Positions 6,594 through 12,401 of a stretch of DNA of 12,401 bases are shown here, in pieces; the stretch's first letter is position 1, and every line of letters starts with the position of its first letter. The notes under the pieces were generated by a model. It searched no databases and was not told the origin of the DNA. It saw only the letters and a list, made by a program, of their open reading frames with translations. A program made the position numbers and the translations under genes. Source of the stretch: an uncultured Lachnospiraceae bacterium (lineage in GTDB: Bacteria > Bacillota > Clostridia > Lachnospirales > Lachnospiraceae); the NCBI GenBank assembly GCA_947628025.1, contig CANQYH010000071.1:1-12401 (forward strand). Reading direction: 5' to 3'.

Positions 6594-7772
6594 TTACTGC
6601 ATCACATATTCGCCATTGACGATCTTGGCGGCTTTCGGAGACTTGTTCGGCTCGCCGGCCGCGTTCCAGGTCATGCCCTCGCCGGTCAGACCATCCATCT
6701 TGATCTGCGTCATCGCCGCTTTCATCGCGTCGCAGATCGCGGACACCTCCATATCCGGAGTAACGCCGGACTGCTCCATCGCGTATTTGATCGCATAGAC
6801 CGCGTCATAGGCGTCGGCCGCGAACTGGTTCGGCGTATCCTTGTAAGCGGCGACATAGCTGTTGGTAAAGTCCTGGCTGCCTTCCTCAGTCGCCACGAAC
6901 GGGGTCAGCAACATGACGCCCTCGGCCAGAGACACGTCAAAGTTCTCCACGGACAGGATGCCGTCCATGCCGTCCACGCCGAAGAAGATCGGATGATAAT
7001 CCATCGCGTCCGCCTGGCTCAGAACGATCGCAGCCTCCTGATAGTAGAACGGGCAGAACACCAGCGTCGCGCCGGCATCTTTCGCCTTGGTCAGCTGCAC
7101 GGAAAAGTCTTTCGCGGTATCGGCGGTAAACGCCTCGTCGGCCACGATATTCAGGCCCTGGTTGGAAGCCTCTTTCAGGAACGCCTCGCGGATACCGGTG
7201 GAATACTCGATCGAGCTATCGTAAATGATCGCCACGTCCGTCGCCAGGTCATGCTCGCCGATGTACTGGGCCGCCACGGCGCCCTGGTCCGGATCGGAGA
7301 AGCAGACGCGGAACACATTGTCCGGCCGCACGCACTCGACGGCGGAACCGGACGGCGTGATCTGGAACATATGGTCGATCTCCGTCTCCGCGGCGACCGC
7401 GATGCAGGGCCCGGAAGTCACGGAGCCGATGATCATCTGCGCGCCCCAATCTTTCAGAGTGTTATAAGCGTTGACCGACTTCTGCGCGTCGTGCTCGTCG
7501 TCCTGGGCGTTCACCTCCAGCATAATGCCGTCGCCTACGCCGCCGGCCGCGTTGATCTCATTGACCGCCAACTCTACCGCGTTGCGCACGCCCAGACCGT
7601 AAGCGGCCGCGCCGCCTGTGTACGGTCCGATCACGCCGATCTTCATCGTGCCGCCGGACGACGCCGCAGCCGTACCCGCCGCGGTCGTAGAATCCGCATT
7701 TCCCGACCCGCCGCACGCGCTCAGAGACGCCGCCAGAGCGAGGGCCAGTCCGATACTTACTGCCTTTTTCAT
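6594..7772 (-). CDS. livK: branched-chain amino acid ABC importer, substrate-binding lipoprotein LivK
   Basis: This 392-residue extracellular receptor delivers substrate, probably Leu/Ile/Val or a related neutral amino acid, to LivHM. It begins with a lipoprotein signal peptide, MKKAVSIGLALALAASLSAC, whose LSAC lipobox puts the acylated cysteine at residue 20. A Ser/Thr/Ala-rich linker follows, then a type I periplasmic-binding fold of the Peripla_BP_6 class: MKIGVIGPYTGGAAAYG, the GSVTSGPC loop that binds the amino acid backbone in this family, DSSIEYSTG and FGVDGMDG. The frame is open 16 codons further to 7820, but that stretch overlaps the leader, and the ATG at 7770-7772 has a strong ribosome binding site and starts the signal peptide. 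It has its own promoter; transcription largely ends at the terminator at 6539-6570. Ligand identity is inferred from the family only. Confidence 0.95.
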   Translation of the reverse strand: MKKAVSIGLALALAASLSACGGSGNADSTTAAGTAAASSGGTMKIGVIGPYTGGAAAYGLGVRNAVELAVNEINAAGGVGDGIMLEVNAQDDEHDAQKSVNAYNTLKDWGAQMIIGSVTSGPCIAVAAETEIDHMFQITPSGSAVECVRPDNVFRVCFSDPDQGAVAAQYIGEHDLATDVAIIYDSSIEYSTGIREAFLKEASNQGLNIVADEAFTADTAKDFSVQLTKAKDAGATLVFCPFYYQEAAIVLSQADAMDYHPIFFGVDGMDGILSVENFDVSLAEGVMLLTPFVATEEGSQDFTNSYVAAYKDTPNQFAADAYDAVYAIKYAMEQSGVTPDMEVSAICDAMKAAMTQIKMDGLTGEGMTWNAAGEPNKSPKAAKIVNGEYVMQ

Positions 7773-7780
7773 AATTGTTT

Positions 7781-7787
7781 CCTCCTC
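7781..7787 (-). promoter_or_regulatory. ribosome binding site deciding the livK start
   Basis: On the minus strand GAGGAGG lies 8 bases before the ATG at 7772. The run of eight A on the plus strand (7790-7797) just upstream gives a U-rich leader. This supports the start at the signal peptide rather than the outer ATG at 7820, which would place the start codon against the -10 element. Confidence 0.85.
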
Positions 7788-7806
7788 GTAAAAAAAAGAC
7801 ATGATT

Positions 7807-7821
7807 TTTGAAACATTCAAA
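7807..7821. promoter_or_regulatory. candidate operator dyad over the livK transcription start
   Basis: TTTGAA (7807-7812) and TTCAAA (7816-7821) form a perfect 6-3-6 inverted repeat. It touches the -10 box and is centred on the predicted start of livK transcription (about 7814), a classic position for a repressor site. The regulator is not in this window and the site matches no operator I can name. Confidence 0.45.
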
Positions 7822-7849
7822 TTATAATCCCGTCTTTTTCAAAAGTCAA
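7821..7849 (-). promoter_or_regulatory. sigma-A promoter of livK
   Basis: The minus strand shows TTGACT (7844-7849), a 17-base spacer and TATAAT (7821-7826), only one mismatch to the housekeeping consensus with optimal spacing. The predicted start is near 7814, giving a leader of about 42 bases before the livK ATG. It is one of the strongest-looking promoters in the window, which suits a highly expressed binding protein. Confidence 0.9.
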
Positions 7850-7860
7850 CGCTTTTCTCA

Positions 7861-7884
7861 CATAAAGCAATAAAGTCATAAAGC
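7861..7884. repeat. three tandem 8-bp repeats upstream of the livK promoter
   Basis: CATAAAGC, AATAAAGT, CATAAAGC follow one another without gaps; the outer two copies are identical and the middle differs at both ends. The array ends 12 bases upstream of the livK -35 box, where an activator or repressor could bind. The outer AAAGC also pairs with GCTTT at 7888-7892 to form a small stem. No regulator can be named. Confidence 0.45.
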
Positions 7885-7919
7885 GAAGCTTTTTCCGAAA
7901 GAGGCTTTGTCCCCGGGCG

Positions 7920-10487
7920 TCAGCGGATATCGTATACGCTCTTCACCGTCAGTCCCACGGGTTCGCCCGAGAGGATCTTCACTCTCCGCGTCTCCCCGTT
8001 CAGATCGAAATAATTGTCGTCCAGGCGCAGATCGTCGGCCTCGTTCAGGATCCGGACGCCTTTCGCGTAGCAGTCCGAAGAGACGGCCAGCTCGCCGTCC
8101 TCTACCTCCACCCGGATCTCCGGTTTGCGGAAGCGGAAATATTTGGGGAAGCAGAAAAGCACCGTGCCCCGGGAGCAGACCTCCCCGTCCGCCTCCATCC
8201 GGTAGCTGACATAGTTCTCAAACACATCGGCCTCCGGCAGCTCCTCCTTGTCCAGCCAGACGGCGGAAAGCGGCGGCAGCGTCATTTCGCGGCTCTCCGA
8301 GCGCAGGATCTTTGCGGAAGCGTCGCGCAGCTCCCAGAACACCGTCACTTTCTTCTCCGAGAGCGTCTCATTAGCGGCGCAGAGCTTGATGGATTTCTCA
8401 TAATCAAAGGGCTGCACGTTCAGGTTCGGGGCCGCGGTGTGCATCCCCTCTTCCTGGCAGGAAAGCATCAGCGGGGCGAAAAAGCGTTTTGCGTAATACA
8501 TGACCGCTTTCCACCGGCCGAAATAATCGACCATCGCCCAGCTGGCTACCGGCCAGCAGTCGTTGAACTGCCAGATCACGCCGCCCATGCAGCGGCCCCG
8601 GTTCCTGCGGAAATGCTCGACGCCGTAGCGCATGGCCTCCGCCTGCATCAGCTGGGAGGCGTAGATCACCATATCGAAGTCCGTCGGGTAGAGGAACGTC
8701 TGCTCCATATAGCGCATGACCGTGCCGTTGCCGAACGCGCACCGCTGGTGCTTCTCCATCACATAGGAGAAGAGGTTGCGGTCCTCCGGCTCCGTAAAGG
8801 TCTCCACGGTTTTCAGGGCAGGCAGGGACTCAAAGCCGAACTCCGACATATAGCGCGGGAACAGCCTCCGGTACGCCGCGAACGGCAGCCCGCCGTGCCA
8901 GACTTTCCAGTAATGGACGTCGCCCCGATTCTCGTCGTTGGGGTCGTCGAAGCCGCCGCCGCAGGAGGGGCTGGCCGGCCAGTAAAACGACTGCGGGTCG
9001 TAGGTCTTGAGCACTTTCGGGATGATGTACTCGTACATCTTGACATAATCGCTGAACAGAAGCGGATTCTTGCACCAGACCTGCCTCTCGTCCCGCAAAA
9101 ACAGCTCCATCTCGTTGTTGCCGCACCAAAGACCCAGGGAGGCGTGATGGCGGATCCGCTTCACATTGTCGATAAATTCCTCGGTGATATTCTTCTCAAA
9201 CGCCTCGGTCAGCTCGTAGACGCAGCAGGCAAACATGAAATCCTGCCACACGACCAGCCCCAGCTCGTCGCAGAGATCAAAGAAGAAATCGTCCGGATAA
9301 TAACCGCCGCCCCAGACGCGGACCACGTTGAAATGGGCGTCCCGGGCCGACTCCAGGAATTTCCGGGTCCGGGCCTGATCCACCCGCGCCACCAGGCTGT
9401 CCATCGGGATATAATCGGCGCCCATCGCGAAGAACGCCTGCCCGTTGACCTCATGGGCGAATGATTCGCCGTACGCGTCTTTCTTCCGCTGCATAGTCAT
9501 GGTCCGCAGGCCGATCCGCCGCTCCCAGACGTCGATCACGCCGCCCGCATCGTCCAGCAGCTCCACCCGCACCGTATAGAGGGGCTGGGATCCGAGACCG
9601 TTGGGCCACCAGAGCCGCGCATGCTCCACCACGATCTGCGACGGGCTGCCGTCGTAAACGCGGGCGTTCCCGTCGGGATCGGTCAATGTGACGCGGTACG
9701 AGGGAGCCTTAAGCGACTCGCCCAGGTCGTTCGCCGTCCCGCAGACATTGCACAGGGCAGAAACTGGCGTCGCCTTGACTGTAAGATCCAGCGTAACGCG
9801 GACCGGAGTCTGCCCTGGATCCGATGTGGCTGCTTTCTCCGGCACGTTCTCCGCAGCGTCTCCGGATCGCGTTTTACCAGGCTGCTCCGTCTCATGCTTC
9901 TGCGCGATATAGACGCTGTCCAGCCGCGCCTGCTTTACGCCGATCAGCGACACCGGCCGGAAGATCCCGGCGTCTGGCAGCCGGGGCGCCCAGTCCCAGC
10001 CGAACATGCAGTGGGCCTTGCGCAGCCGCGGCATCCCTTTCATCCCGTTGGCGTCGCCCTCGATCGGGTCCTCGGCGTAAGACTTCGCGATAAACTGCGT
10101 CGGGGAATGGAGCACGATCCGCAGCTCGTTCTCCCCCTCCTGCAAGCGCTCTTTCACCGAGAATTCCCAGATCCGGTGCATATTGTCCGTATCGGCCAGA
10201 TACGCGCCGTTTAGGTAGATCGTGGCCAGGGTATCGATGCCGTCGAAACGCAGCAGCACCGCGCCGCACTCCCAAAGCTCCGCCGGAACCTCAAACACCG
10301 TCCGGTATTCGTAATCCCTGTCGATGAGCGGCAGGGTCTTCAGCTCGTTGTCCCTGTAAAACGGATCCTCGATCCTGCCGTTTTTCAGGAGATCCAGATA
10401 CACGCTTCCGGGAACCTGGGCGCTCATGTACGCCTCCGCCCCGCACTCCCGCATCTGCCATCCCTGATCGATCCGTAACTGAACCAT
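7920..10487 (-). CDS. glycoside hydrolase family 2, beta-mannosidase type
   Basis: This 855-residue GH2 enzyme is of the beta-mannosidase type, expected to remove terminal beta-mannose from manno-oligosaccharides. No signal peptide is seen, so it is probably cytoplasmic. The N-terminal sugar-binding domain has VPGSVYLDLLKNGRIEDPFY and CMFGWDWAPRLPDAG, both typical of GH2 mannosidases, then WWPNGLGSQPLY. The TIM-barrel has RVWGGGYYPDDFFFDLCDE, the acid/base Glu459 in WCGNNE and the nucleophile Glu549 in MSEFGFES. C-terminal beta-domains follow. Residues about 195-230 form a hydrophilic insertion with different codon choice. The frame is open to a TTG at 10541, but the ATG at 10487 fits the family start. 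It lies 78 bp after the GH3 gene, probably in one transcript. A GH2 exo-beta-glucosaminidase is less likely given the N-terminal motifs. Confidence 0.92.
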   Translation of the reverse strand: MVQLRIDQGWQMRECGAEAYMSAQVPGSVYLDLLKNGRIEDPFYRDNELKTLPLIDRDYEYRTVFEVPAELWECGAVLLRFDGIDTLATIYLNGAYLADTDNMHRIWEFSVKERLQEGENELRIVLHSPTQFIAKSYAEDPIEGDANGMKGMPRLRKAHCMFGWDWAPRLPDAGIFRPVSLIGVKQARLDSVYIAQKHETEQPGKTRSGDAAENVPEKAATSDPGQTPVRVTLDLTVKATPVSALCNVCGTANDLGESLKAPSYRVTLTDPDGNARVYDGSPSQIVVEHARLWWPNGLGSQPLYTVRVELLDDAGGVIDVWERRIGLRTMTMQRKKDAYGESFAHEVNGQAFFAMGADYIPMDSLVARVDQARTRKFLESARDAHFNVVRVWGGGYYPDDFFFDLCDELGLVVWQDFMFACCVYELTEAFEKNITEEFIDNVKRIRHHASLGLWCGNNEMELFLRDERQVWCKNPLLFSDYVKMYEYIIPKVLKTYDPQSFYWPASPSCGGGFDDPNDENRGDVHYWKVWHGGLPFAAYRRLFPRYMSEFGFESLPALKTVETFTEPEDRNLFSYVMEKHQRCAFGNGTVMRYMEQTFLYPTDFDMVIYASQLMQAEAMRYGVEHFRRNRGRCMGGVIWQFNDCWPVASWAMVDYFGRWKAVMYYAKRFFAPLMLSCQEEGMHTAAPNLNVQPFDYEKSIKLCAANETLSEKKVTVFWELRDASAKILRSESREMTLPPLSAVWLDKEELPEADVFENYVSYRMEADGEVCSRGTVLFCFPKYFRFRKPEIRVEVEDGELAVSSDCYAKGVRILNEADDLRLDDNYFDLNGETRRVKILSGEPVGLTVKSVYDIR

Positions 10488-10498
10488 CGTTTTCGTTT

Positions 10499-10504
10499 CT
10501 CCTC
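10499..10504 (-). promoter_or_regulatory. ribosome binding site for the GH2 gene
   Basis: On the minus strand GAGGAG lies 11 bases before the ATG at 10487, slightly far but the only good site near. It supports that ATG over the in-frame TTG at 10541. Confidence 0.6.
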
Positions 10505-10565
10505 GTATTATAAAGTAGTAGTGTTTATAGACCCTCTCCAAGGTCTGTGTGTGATACCTACGCTC

Positions 10566-12401
10566 TCACTCTCCGACCGCGATCGTCAGGCAGCAGACCT
10601 CCTGTCCCGTCAGCGCCGCCGACCGCGCGTCCGGTCCGTGCCCGCCGACGTAAACCAGCGCGTTTCCCTCGCAGATTCCAAATCGTCCCTCTTCGTCATA
10701 GAGCCCGAACGCCTCTCTCGGAAGCGCGATCTCCACTTCCCGCTCCTCGCCCGGCTCCAGGCGCACCTTGCGCAGGCCCTTTAACTGCGCGTTGGGCGTA
10801 TCCTCCCCCGGGATCTTCACATACACCTGGACCGTCTCCGCGCCGGCCGCCGCTCCCACATTCTTCACCAGGGCGCGCACCGTCACAAAGCGGCCGTCTC
10901 CGCCGTCTTCGGACGTTTTCTCGATACGGACCTCTTCGTACGCAAACCGCGTATACGACAGTCCGTAGCCAAAGGGATACAATGCCTCGCCTTTCATATA
11001 GCGGTAGGTCCGGCCTTTCATGCTGTAATCCGTGAAATCCGGCAGCTTCTCGTCCGCATGGTAAAACGTCACCGGCAGTCTGCCCTCCGGACAGCGCTCA
11101 CCAAAGAGGATCTTCGCGATGGCTTTGCCGCCGCAGGCGCCCGGGTACCAGCCCTGCAGGATCGCGGGCACATGCTCCTGGGCCCAGTCTACGGCCAGGG
11201 CGCTGCCCGACAGAAGCACCAGGACCACTGGCTTGCCGCTCTCACAGGCCGCCTCCAATATCTGCTGCTGGATCCCCGGCAGATTCAGATCCGGCTTGTC
11301 CCCGCTGCCGTACTCGTTGTTGGCGTCGCCCTCTTCTCCCTCGATGCTGGCGTCCAGGCCCAGGCAGACCACGACCACGTCGCTGCAGTCGCAGACCCCC
11401 CGCACCTCGCTGATCCGGTTGTTCGCTTCCGCCAGTCCGGTGGTGCGGTCCTTATAGAGATGGCAGCCCTCCGAATACATGACCCTGGCCCGGTCGCCGA
11501 CGTAATCCTGGATCCCCTCCAGGACCGTCCAGTAATGGGACGCGGTCCCCTCATAATTGCCCACCAGGGCCCGACGGTTGTCCGCATTGGGTCCGATGAC
11601 GCCGATGGTCCCGACGGAAGAAAGATCCAGCGGCAGCAGCCCGTCATTTTTCAAAAGCACCACGCAGCGGGCGGCCGCTTCCTCATTCAGCCGCCGCATC
11701 GGCTCGCTGTCCACCACCGTATACGGGATCCGGTCATAGGGATTCTCCTCTTTCCGGTCCAGGACGCCCAGCTTGATCCGGGTGGTAAACAGCCGCTCCA
11801 CCGCCTCGGTGATCCGCTCTTCCGATACCAGCCCGTCCTCCGCCGCCTGCTTCAGGAAATAATACATCTTGCCGCAGTTCAGATCGCAGCCGTTTTCCAT
11901 GGCCATGGCAGCCGCCTCCTTGAACGTGGCCGCCAGATGGTGGCCGTCGCGGATGTCCTGGATCGCGCCGCAGTCGCTGACCATATGGCCCTCGAAGCCG
12001 AACTCCTCCCGGATGATCTTCTCGATCAGCTCCCCGTTGGCGCAGCAGGGCACGCCGTTTAAGCAGTTGTAGGCGCCCATCACCGCTTCCACATGGCCCT
12101 CCTGGATACAGGCCTTAAACGCGGCCAGATAAGTCTCGTAAAGATCCTGTTTGCTGACCACGGCGTTAAAACCGTGGCGGACTCCCTCCGGACCGCTGTG
12201 GGCCGCCAGATGCTTGGCGCAGGCCGCGGCTTTCAGGTATTTCTCATCATGGCCCTGGATCCCCCGGATGAAGCGCACGCCCATCCGCGAGGTCAGGTAG
12301 GGATCCTCGCCGAAAGTCTCGTGGCCCCGGCCCCAGCGCGGATCGCGGAAAATATTTACGTTGGGCGACCAGAACGTCAGCCCCTTATAGATATCGGTAT
12401 C
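10566..12401 (-). CDS. glycoside hydrolase family 3, beta-xylosidase/beta-glucosidase type (5' end outside window)
   Basis: This is the C-terminal 611 residues of a GH3 enzyme; the frame is open through the right edge, and by family comparison about 80-120 residues are missing. The visible part starts in the TIM-barrel domain with FWSPNVNIFRDPRWGRG and ETFGEDP, then KHLAAHSG, FNAVVSKQDLYETY and the nucleophile Asp143 (visible numbering) in MVSDCGAIQDI. The SDCGA form and the FNA-VSKQDL segment resemble the beta-xylosidase branch more than SDWGA beta-glucosidases. The second domain carries SIEGEEGD near residues 352-359, the acid/base region, and YPFGYGLSYTRF leads into a fibronectin-III-like C-terminal domain with ETVQVYVKIPGEDTPNAQLKG. 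It releases terminal sugars from oligosaccharides. It precedes the GH2 gene by 78 bp. Specificity (xylose, arabinose or glucose) cannot be fixed from sequence. Confidence 0.94.
   Translation of the reverse strand, partial: DTDIYKGLTFWSPNVNIFRDPRWGRGHETFGEDPYLTSRMGVRFIRGIQGHDEKYLKAAACAKHLAAHSGPEGVRHGFNAVVSKQDLYETYLAAFKACIQEGHVEAVMGAYNCLNGVPCCANGELIEKIIREEFGFEGHMVSDCGAIQDIRDGHHLAATFKEAAAMAMENGCDLNCGKMYYFLKQAAEDGLVSEERITEAVERLFTTRIKLGVLDRKEENPYDRIPYTVVDSEPMRRLNEEAAARCVVLLKNDGLLPLDLSSVGTIGVIGPNADNRRALVGNYEGTASHYWTVLEGIQDYVGDRARVMYSEGCHLYKDRTTGLAEANNRISEVRGVCDCSDVVVVCLGLDASIEGEEGDANNEYGSGDKPDLNLPGIQQQILEAACESGKPVVLVLLSGSALAVDWAQEHVPAILQGWYPGACGGKAIAKILFGERCPEGRLPVTFYHADEKLPDFTDYSMKGRTYRYMKGEALYPFGYGLSYTRFAYEEVRIEKTSEDGGDGRFVTVRALVKNVGAAAGAETVQVYVKIPGEDTPNAQLKGLRKVRLEPGEEREVEIALPREAFGLYDEEGRFGICEGNALVYVGGHGPDARSAALTGQEVCCLTIAVGE

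Noticed and set aside
7844..7858. Catabolite-response (cre)-like sequence overlapping the livK -35
   Set aside because: The right half fits (AAGCG and the terminal CT), but the conserved TG at the left end is lost, so the match is too weak to call.
8439..9464. 341-codon plus-strand frame opposite the GH2 gene
   Set aside because: It mirrors the conserved catalytic domain of GH2; its composition is typical of an antisense shadow and it has no recognisable motif.
10507..10512. TATAAT on the minus strand just before the GH2 gene, as a promoter
   Set aside because: No -35 element at 16-18 bases, and the start would fall in the ribosome binding site, leaving almost no leader.
10529..10546. AGACC/GGTCT hairpin between GH3 and GH2 as a terminator
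   Set aside because: Only 5 bp of stem with an 8-base loop and no T-tract; more likely chance.
11058..12062. 334-codon plus-strand frame opposite the GH3 gene
   Set aside because: It is a shadow of a GH3 catalytic region with intact motifs; no independent support.

Overview
The window looks like a chromosomal stretch of a GC-rich (roughly 58-60% by eye), endospore-forming Clostridia member of the Bacillota, probably a plant-glycan-using gut type. The evidence is an intact spoIVA, strong AGGAGG-type ribosome binding sites, a two-gene hemicellulase cluster and a Gram-positive lipoprotein-type amino acid binding protein. All intact genes lie on the minus strand. The only plus-strand coding signal is a broken fragment at the left edge.

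Read in the direction of transcription, from right to left: (1) The hydrolase pair is a GH3 beta-xylosidase/beta-glucosidase-type enzyme (cut by the right edge, ends at 10566) followed after 78 bp by a GH2 beta-mannosidase-type enzyme (7920-10487). (2) A complete branched-chain amino acid type ABC importer follows: livK (lipoprotein receptor), then livH, livM, livG and livF. livK has a near-consensus sigma-A promoter (TTGACT-17-TATAAT), a short dyad over its predicted start site and a triple 8-bp repeat upstream. A strong intrinsic terminator separates livK from livHMGF, and livH has its own extended -10 promoter. (3) A PAP2-superfamily membrane phosphatase sits 53 bp after livF. (4) spoIVA, the spore-coat basement-layer ATPase, follows with a sigma-E-like promoter in the 85-bp gap. 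(5) The left 346 bp holds the tail of spoIVA's downstream region, a 150-bp segment bounded by a perfect 14-bp inverted repeat, and a plus-strand remnant of an FGGY-family sugar kinase that stops right after its WSEQDP/WW motif.

Functionally, GH3 and GH2 would release monosaccharides from mannan- or xylan-type oligosaccharides. LivKHMGF would import branched-chain or other neutral amino acids. SpoIVA assembles the spore coat base in the mother cell, and the PAP2 enzyme acts on a lipid or prenyl phosphate at the membrane.

The core genes are ordinary and well conserved, and I see no defence system, CRISPR array, tRNA, rRNA or complete mobile element. The least explained parts are the left-edge kinase remnant with its inverted-repeat segment, the layered regulatory sequence in front of livK, and a hydrophilic insertion in the GH2 enzyme. 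Several starts were moved inward from the longest open frame because a good ribosome binding site marks an internal ATG (livM, livH, livK, GH2).
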